From Candidatus Treponema equifaecale (GTDB taxonomy: Bacteria; Spirochaetota; Spirochaetia; Treponematales; Treponemataceae): 46,788 bases of DNA. How positions within the stretch are numbered: position 1 is the first letter of the stretch; the number at the start of each line of letters is the position of its first letter. The notes beneath the pieces were generated by a model. That model was not told the DNA's origin, ran no database searches, and saw only the letters and a program-made list of their open reading frames with translations. The stretch is from positions 1 through 46,788 of the forward strand of contig JAGHUJ010000174.1 in the NCBI GenBank assembly GCA_018064905.1, written 5' to 3'. This document shows, one piece after another, positions 18,173-25,924 of this stretch. A program made the position numbers and the translations under genes.

Positions 18173-19935
18173 GCGTAATCAAAGGTAAAATCACCAGAAT
18201 TTCTGGACCAATCGTATATGCAGAAGGTCTTGAAGGCTGTGGTCTTTACGATGTAGTTGACGTTGGTGAAAAGAAAATCATCGGTGAAATCATCCGTCAG
18301 AATGAAGGTAAGGCCACAATTCAGGTTTACGAAGATGATACTGGTATGAAGATTGGTGAAGATGTTGTCTGCAATGGCCGTCCTCTTTCTCTGCGACTTG
18401 GACCAGGTCTTGTTGGCACAATTTACGACGGTATTCAGCGACCACTTAAGGAAATGTATGAGAATTCAGGTGCCTTCCTTAAGCCTGGTGAAAGAACTGA
18501 ACCAATCGACATTGCAAAAAAATGGAAGATGACTGTAGCAGAAGGCGTTTCTGAAGGAATGGCTATTTCTGCTGGCCTTGTACTGGGATATGTTCAGGAA
18601 ACAGCTTCCATCAATCATAAAATTATGGTTCCACCAACTGTAAAAGGAAAAATCCTCAAGACTTTTAAAGGCGAGGGTGAGTACACAGTTGATGAAGTAA
18701 TTGGAACTACAGATTTGGATGAAGAAATCAAATTGAGCCACTACTGGCCATTGCGTGTTCCTCGTCCATACACTCAGAAACTGGAAGTAAGCCAGCCTTT
18801 GATTACAGGCCAGCGTGTAATTGACGTTTTCTTCCCGCTTTCTAAGGGTGGAACTGCCGCAATTCCAGGTGGATTCGGTACTGGTAAGACAATGACTCAG
18901 CATGCCATTGCAAAATGGTGTGATGCAGACTTAATCGTATACATTGGTTGTGGTGAGCGCGGAAACGAAATGACTGACGTTCTCACCGAATTCCCAACAT
19001 TGATTGACCCAAGAACTGGCCGTTCATTGATGGAACGAACAATTCTTATTGCAAATACTTCCAACATGCCTGTTGCAGCCCGTGAAGTTTCCCTTTATTC
19101 AGGAATTACGCTGGCTGAATATTACCGTGACATGGGTATGCATGTTGCAATCATGGCAGACTCTACTTCCCGCTGGGCTGAAGCTTTACGTGAACTTTCT
19201 GGACGCATGGAAGAAATGCCTGCAGAAGAAGGTTTCCCAGCATATTTGCCAACTCGTCTTGCTGAATTCTATGAACGTGCAGGTCGTGTAAATGCACTTT
19301 GCGGTCAGGAAGGTTCTGTTTCTGTAATTGGAGCTGTTTCGCCACCAGGTGGTGACTTTTCTGAACCAGTTACACAGCATACAAAACGATTCATCCGCTG
19401 TTTCTGGGCTTTGGACAGAGAACTTGCAAATGCAAGACATTATCCTGCCATCGGTTGGATTGAGTCTTATTCTGAATATGCCGGAGAAATCCGCGAATGG
19501 TGGGACAAGCTGGATCCACGCTGGGCTGAAGTTCGCCTGAATGCTCTGGAACTTCTTAAGGAAGAGCAGAGACTTCAGCAGATTGTACGCCTTATTGGAC
19601 CTGATGCTCTGCCAGATGAAAAGCGAATCATTCTTACTGTTGCTGATATGATCAAAAACGGATTTTTGCAGCAGAGCGCTTTTGACGACATTGATGTTTA
19701 CTCTGTTCCAGAAAAGCAGATTGCAATTCTTCTGCTCATGATGAATTTCTACAGCCGCGGTATTGCCGTGATTAAAGCCGGCGCTCCTTTAACAAGAGTA
19801 ATTTCTCTTGAAGTAAAGGACGAAATCGTGCGCCTTAAATCCAGTGTTCCAAACGACAAACTGGAAATGATTCACGAAGTTGAAGGCCACCTGGAAGAGC
19901 AGATGAGCGAAATTGAAAGAATGTATCGCAAATAG
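18169..19935 (+). CDS. atpA: V-type ATPase catalytic subunit A
   Basis: Catalytic nucleotide-hydrolysing subunit of the V1 head. The 588-residue length is typical. The P-loop reads GGFGTGKT with Lys240; the family usually has GPFGSGKT, so Pro and Ser positions differ. Other hallmarks are the A-subunit-specific insertion (about residues 110-190), [13 protein letters not shown] with the catalytic Glu, [17 protein letters not shown], and [12 protein letters not shown]. The start overlaps the E gene by 4 nt and is followed by a 164-nt structured spacer before subunit B. Activity is expected despite the P-loop changes because the Gly, Lys and Thr ligands are kept. Confidence 0.96.
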   Translation: MSVIKGKITRISGPIVYAEGLEGCGLYDVVDVGEKKIIGEIIRQNEGKATIQVYEDDTGMKIGEDVVCNGRPLSLRLGPGLVGTIYDGIQRPLKEMYENSGAFLKPGERTEPIDIAKKWKMTVAEGVSEGMAISAGLVLGYVQETASINHKIMVPPTVKGKILKTFKGEGEYTVDEVIGTTDLDEEIKLSHYWPLRVPRPYTQKLEVSQPLITGQRVIDVFFPLSKGGTAAIPGGFGTGKTMTQHAIAKWCDADLIVYIGCGERGNEMTDVLTEFPTLIDPRTGRSLMERTILIANTSNMPVAAREVSLYSGITLAEYYRDMGMHVAIMADSTSRWAEALRELSGRMEEMPAEEGFPAYLPTRLAEFYERAGRVNALCGQEGSVSVIGAVSPPGGDFSEPVTQHTKRFIRCFWALDRELANARHYPAIGWIESYSEYAGEIREWWDKLDPRWAEVRLNALELLKEEQRLQQIVRLIGPDALPDEKRIILTVADMIKNGFLQQSAFDDIDVYSVPEKQIAILLLMMNFYSRGIAVIKAGAPLTRVISLEVKDEIVRLKSSVPNDKLEMIHEVEGHLEEQMSEIERMYRK

Positions 19936-20099
19936 AAAGGGGCGTTGCGGGGATTACCCCGCAGAGAGGGTAGCGACCAACAAAGTGGGCGTGCAGGGGT
20001 AGGGAGCGTTAAGCAAACTCACGAGGTGAGTTTGTAGCGAGTCTCCCAGTAAGCTATGCTTACAGGGGGCTTTTCCCCTCCCTTATGATGGAGAATTAA
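19936..20099 (+). repeat. Structured intergenic repeat between V-ATPase A and B genes
   Basis: This GC-rich spacer contains four successive hairpins: TGCGGGG/CCCCGCA (19946-19963), CAAACTCAC/GTGAGTTTG (20014-20034), GTAAGC/GCTTAC (20049-20063) and AGGGG/CCCCT (20064-20079). Base composition is unlike the flanking genes. It ends before GGAG at 20090-20093, the ribosome site of subunit B. It has no T-tract, so it is not a classical terminator; a REP-like dispersed element or an mRNA-processing and stability element is likely. Confidence 0.7.
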
Positions 20100-21473
20100 A
20101 TGAAAGGTATAGAATATACAGGCGTAAAATCAGTTGACGGACCAATCATCGTTGTAAAGCGTTCGGAAGATATTTTTTACAATGAAATTGTTTATGTTCG
20201 TGACAGAAACGGTGAGAAAAAAACAGGCCGCGTAATCGACTTGAACGAAGATACTGCCGTTGTACAGATTTTCGGCTCAACAACTGGTCTGGATTTGAAC
20301 GAAACTTCAATTGAGTTCCTGGAAAAACCAATGGAGCTTGCCGTTGGTGAAGGCCTTATGGGACGCATTTTTAACGGACTTGGTGAACCAATCGACGGAC
20401 TGCCACCAATTATTTCCAGCAAGAAGGTTGACGTAAACGGAATGCCGATCAACCCTTTTGCCCGTGTATATCCAAGAGACTTTATTCAGACTGGTATTTC
20501 TTCAATTGACGGTATGAACACTTTGATTCGTGGTCAGAAACTTCCAATTTTCTCTGGAAACGGTCTTCCACACAATCACTTGGCAGCTCAGATTATTCGT
20601 CAGGCAAAAATCCGCAATTCGGATGAACAGTTCGTGATGGTTTTTGCAGGAATGGGTATTAAGTACGACCAGGCACAGTTCTTCATCAACTCTTTTGAGG
20701 AATCTGGTGTACTTTCAAAGGTTGTAATGTTCCAGTCTCTGGCTGATGCTCCTTCTATTGAACGAATCATCACTCCTCGCTGTGCATTGACTGCAGCTGA
20801 ATACCTGGCTTACGAAAAGAACATGCACGTTCTGGTTGTAATGACTGATATGACAAACTATTGCGAGGCCTTGCGTGAAATTTCCACAACTCGTGGTGAA
20901 GTTCCTGGCCGTAAAGGTTATCCTGGATATCTGTATTCTGACCTTGCAGAACTTTATGAACGCGCCGGAAAAATCAAAGGTTCAACAGGTTCAATCACTC
21001 AGATTCCTATTCTTACAATGCCAAACGATGATATCTCACATCCAATTCCTGACCTTACTGGTTATATCACAGAAGGCCAGATCGTACTTGATCGTGAGCT
21101 CAGTCAGAAAGGCGTTTATCCACCAGTTTCTGGACTTCCAAGTCTTAGCCGTTTGATGAAGGACGGTATTGGTGAAGGCATGACCCGCGATGACCATTCT
21201 GCTGTTTCTTCACAGCTTTTTGCGGCTTATTCAAAGGTTAAGTCGATCAGAAACCTTGCTGCCATCATCGGTGAAGAAGAATTAGGCGAAGTTGACCGAA
21301 TGTATCTTAAATTTGGTGAAGCTCTTGAAGGAAAATTCTTCACTCAGGGCGAGTATGAAAACCGCAGCATTGAGGAAACTCTTGATTTGGGCTGGGAACT
21401 TCTGAAAATTCTTCCAAGAAACGAACTGTACCGAATCAAGCCGGAACTTATCGAAAAATACATGAAAGACTAA
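20100..21473 (+). CDS. atpB: V-type ATPase non-catalytic subunit B
   Basis: Regulatory nucleotide-binding subunit of the V1 head, alternating with A. The 457-residue protein carries the B-type motifs [16 protein letters not shown] in place of a P-loop, [17 protein letters not shown], and [12 protein letters not shown] and [26 protein letters not shown] sits 6 nt before the ATG. The last residues (ELIEKYM) match the family. The 53-nt gap to subunit D carries a short tandem repeat. Confidence 0.96.
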   Translation: MKGIEYTGVKSVDGPIIVVKRSEDIFYNEIVYVRDRNGEKKTGRVIDLNEDTAVVQIFGSTTGLDLNETSIEFLEKPMELAVGEGLMGRIFNGLGEPIDGLPPIISSKKVDVNGMPINPFARVYPRDFIQTGISSIDGMNTLIRGQKLPIFSGNGLPHNHLAAQIIRQAKIRNSDEQFVMVFAGMGIKYDQAQFFINSFEESGVLSKVVMFQSLADAPSIERIITPRCALTAAEYLAYEKNMHVLVVMTDMTNYCEALREISTTRGEVPGRKGYPGYLYSDLAELYERAGKIKGSTGSITQIPILTMPNDDISHPIPDLTGYITEGQIVLDRELSQKGVYPPVSGLPSLSRLMKDGIGEGMTRDDHSAVSSQLFAAYSKVKSIRNLAAIIGEEELGEVDRMYLKFGEALEGKFFTQGEYENRSIEETLDLGWELLKILPRNELYRIKPELIEKYMKD

Positions 21474-21492
21474 GGAAATTACAGAAAATTGT

Positions 21493-21519
21493 GCATTGCG
21501 AATTGCGCATTGCGAATTG
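21493..21519 (+). repeat. Short tandem repeat before subunit D
   Basis: GCATTGCGAATTG occurs at 21493-21505 and again at 21507-21519 (14-nt period), immediately upstream of the subunit D start. No Shine-Dalgarno is visible between the repeat and ATG 21527. Confidence 0.75.
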
Positions 21520-21526
21520 AAAAATT

Positions 21527-22147
21527 ATGGCAAAACTGAATATTGCTCCTACAAAATCAAATCTTCTCGCAATAAAGGAACAGCTGAATGTTGCTGTGGA
21601 CGGTTATGACCTGCTTGAACAGAAGCGTGAGATTCTTGTAATGGAACTTATGCGAATGGTTGAAAAGGTTAAGATGCTGGAGCGCGAAATAGACAAGGCT
21701 GTGAATCAGGCTTATCCAGCTTTGCGAAACATGCTTATGACTGTTGGTGGTGACCGTGTTGAGCGAATTGCAAAGGGCGTTCACTACGATTTTGACATTC
21801 GTGAAAAGGATGTTACTGCTGGTGGAATGAGCTTTAAATCCGTTGAGGTTCAGCTTCCAAAGCAGCAGCTTTTCTATTCATTTATGGGAACCTTTGCGGA
21901 CTCAGACAAGGTGATGGTGGAATTCTTTAAGCTGCTGAACCTTCTTACAGAAATGGCAAGCATCAGAACGATTGCATGGAGACTTGCCACAGAAGTAAAG
22001 AAAACTCAGCGCCGTGTAAATGCCTTGGACAAAATGATAATTCCACAGGATAAGGAAACTAAAACCTACATAGAAAGTGTCCTGGAAGAACGAGAGCGTG
22101 AAAACACCTTTGTTCTGAAGAGTTTGAAGAACAGGAAGAATAAATGA
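21527..22147 (+). CDS. V-type ATPase subunit D
   Basis: Central-stalk rotor shaft. The 206-residue protein begins with the family motif APTKSNLLAIKEQL and ends in a long helix with RRVNALDKMIIP near residues 161-172, the most conserved D signature, followed by a charged C-terminal tail. Both terminal helices can form the antiparallel coiled coil of the rotor. Its last codons overlap the start of the universal-stress gene (ATGA 22144-22147). Confidence 0.93.
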   Translation: MAKLNIAPTKSNLLAIKEQLNVAVDGYDLLEQKREILVMELMRMVEKVKMLEREIDKAVNQAYPALRNMLMTVGGDRVERIAKGVHYDFDIREKDVTAGGMSFKSVEVQLPKQQLFYSFMGTFADSDKVMVEFFKLLNLLTEMASIRTIAWRLATEVKKTQRRVNALDKMIIPQDKETKTYIESVLEERERENTFVLKSLKNRKNK

Positions 22148-22650
22148 TTAAGCCTTTAATTCAAAAAGTTGTAGTTGCCGTTAACGGTTCCGAGCAGTCT
22201 ATTCATGCCGCAATGTATGGAATTATGCTGGCAAAGCAGTATAAATTCGAGCTTAAGGCAGTTTATGTTGTGGATTCTGCTACTCTCAAACAGCTGGAAC
22301 TGAGCAAATTCTTTCTTGCAGAAGAAGCCGAACGTTATGCAAAAAATCTGAATTCAGACGGTGAGCGCTATCTTAAATATGTGGCAGAGCTGGCAAAGCA
22401 GAAGGATGTAAAGATTGAGACTGAACTCAGAAGCGGTGCAATCTGGTCAGAACTTATAAAATCTGCAGAGGACTACAAGGCGGATCTTATTCTTCTTGGC
22501 GGAAAGGAACATGGATCAAATGCTTCAATGAACAGCGTGCTGCGACATGACAAAATCAGTGCCACAAACAGTGAAATTATCGGAAGTTCAAACTGCAATG
22601 TGCTGGTAGTACGCAAACCAGAAATCGAAAAATTGTTTAAACTTGCATAA
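22144..22650 (+). CDS. Universal stress protein (UspA-like)
   Basis: A 168-residue single USP domain. It starts with the family strand KVVVAVNGSEQS, has the LKAVYVVDS strand, the ADLILLGGKEHG segment matching the G-2x-G nucleotide-loop region, and a SNCNVLVVRKPE final strand. Four-base overlap with subunit D suggests translational coupling to the ATPase. The canonical ATP-binding G-2x-G-9x-G-(S/T) is imperfect, so ATP binding is uncertain. Coupling of a stress/nucleotide sensor to ATPase abundance is inference. Confidence 0.85.
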   Translation: MIKPLIQKVVVAVNGSEQSIHAAMYGIMLAKQYKFELKAVYVVDSATLKQLELSKFFLAEEAERYAKNLNSDGERYLKYVAELAKQKDVKIETELRSGAIWSELIKSAEDYKADLILLGGKEHGSNASMNSVLRHDKISATNSEIIGSSNCNVLVVRKPEIEKLFKLA

Positions 22651-22693
22651 AAATATTGTAGAATCATTCATCCATTAAAAAAAGGAAAATATT

Positions 22694-24019
22694 ATGATCG
22701 TTATGAAATTTGGCGGCTCCAGTGTCGCAAATGCAGAAAGAATCAAGCACGTAGCTTCAATTATTCAGGCTTATGCAGAAAAAAGACCAGCCGTAGTTTT
22801 GAGTGCTATGGGCGATACAACTGACCACCTTCTTGATGCTGCTGATATGGCAGTTCGTGGAACAGTTGACATTGAAAAAGTAGAAAAACTTCACCTTGAT
22901 ACAGCAAAGGAACTTGGAGTTGATGTTCCAGCAATAAAGGAACTTCTTGAAGAACTTAAATTCCTTCTTACAGGTATTTCAATGCTTCACGAACTTACAA
23001 AACGCACCCGCGACTATCTCGTAAGTTTTGGTGAAAGAATGTCTGTACGAATGATGGCAGCTTACCTTGCTCAGCAGGGAACTCCTGCAAAATTCTACGA
23101 CGCATGGGATATCGGAATGGTTTCTGACTCAAACTACATGAGCGCAGAACTTCTTGATGAAGTTTGGGAAAATATTCCAAAAGCCCTCAACTCATACAAA
23201 AATGGCGAACAGAAAGAAATTCCAATCGTAACAGGCTTCATTGCAAAGGACAAAAACGGAATCATCACAACACTTGGTCGCGGTGGTTCAGATCTTTCTG
23301 CCACAATGATTGGTGCAGCCATGGATGCAGAAGAAATCCAGACCTGGAAAGACGTTGACGGAATCCTTACAACAGACCCAAGAATCGTAAAGGAAGCACG
23401 CCCGGTTCCAGAAGTAACTTACGAAGAAGCTCAGGAACTTGCAATGTTCGGCTCACAGGTTCTTCATCCACGCTCAATGATTCCATGCCGCAAGACTGGA
23501 ACCCCTGTTCGCGTAAAGAACTCATACAACATCAAGAGCGAAGGTTCTGTAATCGTAGAAAAGCACACAGGAGCCACACCTCGCGTAACTGCAATCACTT
23601 CTGTAAAGAACGTAACTTTGATCGATATTCAGTCATCAGGTATGTTCGGTGCTGCAGGATTTTTGGCACACATCTTCAACCAGTTCCTCAAATGGAATAT
23701 TTCTATCGATGTAATTGCAACTTCAGAGGTTTCCGTTTCTCTTACAGTAAACACAAAGGCAAATCTTGAAGGCCTTATTGAAGATTTGGAACGTGTTGCA
23801 GAAGTTAACGTAAAGGCATGCAAGTCAATCGTAACTTTGATTTGTGACGCAAGCCACTCAAGTTCAATTCTTGCAGATGCATTTGCAGCACTTAATAAAG
23901 AAAACATCAATGTTCAGATGATTTCACAGGGTGCAAGCAAGGTGAACATCTCAATGCTGGTTGATTCAGACCAGACAAATCAGGTTGTTCAGATTCTTCA
24001 CACAGCACTTTTTGATTAA
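22694..24019 (+). CDS. lysC: Aspartate kinase
   Basis: Phosphorylates aspartate, the first step to lysine, diaminopimelate, threonine and methionine. The 441-residue protein starts with the family signature MKFGGSSV (Lys5), has GFIAKDKNGIITTLGRGGSD and the nucleotide-binding KDVDGILTTDPR, and ends in two ACT-like regulatory domains (about 300-441), as in single-function aspartokinases; feedback inhibition by an end product is therefore expected. No homoserine dehydrogenase is fused. Shine-Dalgarno AAAGGAAA precedes the ATG. Together with dapB 109 nt downstream it forms a lysine/peptidoglycan-precursor pair; the symbol could also be thrA-type, so treat it as a family name. Confidence 0.93.
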   Translation: MIVMKFGGSSVANAERIKHVASIIQAYAEKRPAVVLSAMGDTTDHLLDAADMAVRGTVDIEKVEKLHLDTAKELGVDVPAIKELLEELKFLLTGISMLHELTKRTRDYLVSFGERMSVRMMAAYLAQQGTPAKFYDAWDIGMVSDSNYMSAELLDEVWENIPKALNSYKNGEQKEIPIVTGFIAKDKNGIITTLGRGGSDLSATMIGAAMDAEEIQTWKDVDGILTTDPRIVKEARPVPEVTYEEAQELAMFGSQVLHPRSMIPCRKTGTPVRVKNSYNIKSEGSVIVEKHTGATPRVTAITSVKNVTLIDIQSSGMFGAAGFLAHIFNQFLKWNISIDVIATSEVSVSLTVNTKANLEGLIEDLERVAEVNVKACKSIVTLICDASHSSSILADAFAALNKENINVQMISQGASKVNISMLVDSDQTNQVVQILHTALFD

Positions 24020-24022
24020 TAT

Positions 24023-24112
24023 GGCGTGCCGGCTGTAAACAGCCGTCGGCAGTTCCGGGGTTCGCTAACGCTCATCTAAAGACGCTGTCGCGCCCCTCCA
24101 TTGCCTCACGCA
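24023..24112 (+). repeat. Dispersed palindromic repeat (GGCGTGCCGG family), copy 1
   Basis: Begins GGCGTGCCGG (24023-24032), has the hairpin GGCTGT/ACAGCC (24031-24044), and ends with a 30-nt block at 24083-24112 that differs at only three positions from the block at 45853-45882. A third, inverted relative lies at 42369-42484. It occupies most of the gap between lysC and dapB. Confidence 0.8.
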
Positions 24113-24128
24113 TTCAGGAGACACAAAA

Positions 24129-24908
24129 ATGAAAATTGCACTTGTCGGATATGGAAAAATGGGCCACATGATTGAAGCTTGCGCTAAAGCTGCAGGCCAT
24201 GATGTTGTTGCCACAGTTGATGTTGTTGCAAAGGATGCTACAAATCTTGTTGCTGCAGGAGATTATGCCGCTGTTGCTGATGCAGTAAAAAAAAGTGGTG
24301 CAGAGGGCGTTATTGAATTCTCTCACCCAACAGCTGTAATGGGCAACTTGAATGCCCTCATTCCTCTTGGAATTCCTGTTGTAGTTGGAACTACAGGCTG
24401 GGGCGACAAAGAAGCTGAAATCGAAGCACTTTGTGCAAAATCAAATGGAACTGCAATGCGCTCTTCAAACTTTTCAATCGGCGTGAATATGTTCTATAAA
24501 ATTGTAGAAGAAGCTGCAAAAATCATGGCTGAATATTCTGACTACGATGTTGCAGTTTGGGAAGCTCACCACAACCAGAAGGCTGATTCTCCATCTGGTA
24601 CAGCTCTTGAAGTTGCACGCCGTGTTATGGCTGGAAACAAAACAAAGACAGAAATGGTTTTTGATGCTTTCCACGAGCGTCCAAAAGCAAATCAGCTCCA
24701 CGTATCTTCAACACGCGTTGGATTTGTTCCAGGAACTCACACTGTTTTCTTTGATTCTCCAGCAGACGAAATCGAAGTCACACACCGCGCAAGAAGTCGC
24801 GAAGGTTTTGCAAAAGGCAGTGTAGTAGCTCTGGAAAAACTTTCTGCAAAGCTGAAGAGCGGTGAACTTAAATCAGGTGCCCTCTACGGAATGTCAGATT
24901 TGTTCTAA
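24129..24908 (+). CDS. dapB: 4-hydroxy-tetrahydrodipicolinate reductase
   Basis: Reduces 4-hydroxy-tetrahydrodipicolinate with NAD(P)H in the diaminopimelate/lysine pathway. The 259-residue protein has the dinucleotide-binding GYGKMG (7-12) and the catalytic signature EAHHNQKADSPSGTA with His147, His148 and Lys151. AGGAG lies 7-8 nt before the ATG. Aspartate kinase is directly upstream; dapA is not in the window. A bidirectional hairpin separates it from rubrerythrin. Confidence 0.95.
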   Translation: MKIALVGYGKMGHMIEACAKAAGHDVVATVDVVAKDATNLVAAGDYAAVADAVKKSGAEGVIEFSHPTAVMGNLNALIPLGIPVVVGTTGWGDKEAEIEALCAKSNGTAMRSSNFSIGVNMFYKIVEEAAKIMAEYSDYDVAVWEAHHNQKADSPSGTALEVARRVMAGNKTKTEMVFDAFHERPKANQLHVSSTRVGFVPGTHTVFFDSPADEIEVTHRARSREGFAKGSVVALEKLSAKLKSGELKSGALYGMSDLF

Positions 24909-24910
24909 CC

Positions 24911-24943
24911 AAAAAAAAGATCCCCGTGTCGTTGCACGGGGAT
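24911..24943 (-). terminator. Terminator between dapB and rubrerythrin
   Basis: Arms ATCCCCGTG (24920-24928) and CACGGGGAT (24935-24943) with a 6-nt loop. On the minus strand the stem is followed by a run of eight T (24911-24918), so it best serves rubrerythrin; dapB transcripts may also stop here. Confidence 0.85.
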
Positions 24944-24953
24944 GACAGATAAA

Positions 24954-25496
24954 TTAGAAATTATTTTTCTTAACTTCAAAGAAGCTCTGTGGGTGAAGAC
25001 AAACAGGACAAGCTCCCGGAGCCTTCTTTCCAACAACGATGTGACCACAGTTAGAGCACTGCCAGATTGTGTCCTCGTCCCTGCTGAATACAATACCATC
25101 CTGAACATTTTTCAAAAGCTTAAGATATCGGGCTTCATGTTCCTTTTCGATTGCACCAACCATTTCAAAAAGCTTTGCAATTCTTGGAAATCCTTCTTCT
25201 TCAGCAGTCTTTGCAAAACCTGCATACATGTCAGTCCATTCAAAATTTTCGCCCTCAGCAGCAGCCTTGAGGTTTTCTTCTGTTGATGGAACTTCACCAC
25301 CGTGCAAAAGTTTGAACCAGATCTTTGCGTGTTCCTTTTCATTCTTTGCAGTTTCTTCAAAAAGGTCTGCAATCTGTTCATAGCCATCTTTGCGTGCCTT
25401 TGAAGCAAAATAAGTGTACTTGTTGCGGGCCTGAGATTCACCAGCAAAAGCCGCTTCAAGATTTTTTTCTGTCTGTGTTCCCTTGATGTTTTCCAT
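24954..25496 (-). CDS. rbr: Rubrerythrin
   Basis: Cytoplasmic peroxide-reducing diiron protein of anaerobes. The 180-residue protein has an N-terminal ferritin-like four-helix domain (Glu in [24 protein letters not shown], and a second E-x-x-H pair in IEKEHEARY) and a C-terminal rubredoxin-like site with CSNCGHI and CPVC. The start at 25496 is chosen over the TTG five codons upstream because AGAGG lies 7 nt before it and homologues begin near MENIKGT. A promoter lies just upstream. It fits an anaerobe exposed to oxygen. Confidence 0.96.
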   Translation of the reverse strand: MENIKGTQTEKNLEAAFAGESQARNKYTYFASKARKDGYEQIADLFEETAKNEKEHAKIWFKLLHGGEVPSTEENLKAAAEGENFEWTDMYAGFAKTAEEEGFPRIAKLFEMVGAIEKEHEARYLKLLKNVQDGIVFSRDEDTIWQCSNCGHIVVGKKAPGACPVCLHPQSFFEVKKNNF

Positions 25497-25522
25497 CTTT
25501 CTACCTCTCAAAAAATTTTGTT

Positions 25523-25550
25523 ATTATAAATTTAATCAAAGAATTCTCAA
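25523..25550 (-). promoter_or_regulatory. Promoter of rubrerythrin
   Basis: On the minus strand TTGAGA (25545-25550) and TATAAT (25523-25528) are 16 nt apart. The transcript would start about 20 nt before the AGAGG and ATG. Confidence 0.65.
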
Positions 25551-25599
25551 TCGTCAAATAATTTTTTTTTATAAAGGGCTTGCCACCAGCTTATTTCCA

Positions 25600-25628
25600 T
25601 TGAGTTAAAACTTAAAATCCTCTATAAT
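25600..25628 (+). promoter_or_regulatory. Promoter of the oadGAB-like operon
   Basis: TTGAGT (25600-25605) and a perfect TATAAT (25623-25628) are separated by 17 nt, about 45 nt before the OadG start. Confidence 0.75.
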
Positions 25629-25673
25629 TTTTAGCAAATTCTAAATTTTGTGATCAAATCCGTTGGAGGACTT

Positions 25674-25910
25674 ATGACAATTGGAGAAATGCTGGGACAG
25701 AGTGGTATTCTTACTGTCCTTGGTATGTGCGTTGTTTTTACATTCCTCATCATCTTGATTGGTTGTATGAATCTGCTTCGCATTGCAGTTCACGCATTCA
25801 AGCTTGATAAAGAGGAACCAAAGGCAGAAGCTAGCGCACCTGTAGCTAGTGCTGTAGACCAGAAGGCAATCGTTGCTGCTATTGCAACTGCATTGCACGA
25901 AAAGAACTAA
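25674..25910 (+). CDS. oadG: Na+-transporting decarboxylase gamma subunit (OadG family)
   Basis: Small membrane subunit that assembles the biotin-dependent, Na+-exporting decarboxylase. The 78-residue protein has one transmembrane helix near residues 12-35 (ILTVLGMCVVFTFLIILIG), then a charged, Ala-rich cytoplasmic tail, the usual OadG layout. ATG 25674 is preferred to GTG 25650 because GGAGG lies at 25665-25669. It stands 14 nt before the alpha subunit. Confidence 0.88.
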   Translation: MTIGEMLGQSGILTVLGMCVVFTFLIILIGCMNLLRIAVHAFKLDKEEPKAEASAPVASAVDQKAIVAAIATALHEKN

Positions 25911-25924
25911 TAGGGGAAAGAAAA

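Noticed and set aside
22651-22693. Lysine riboswitch before aspartate kinase
   Set aside because: Only 43 nt separate the genes, too short for the element.
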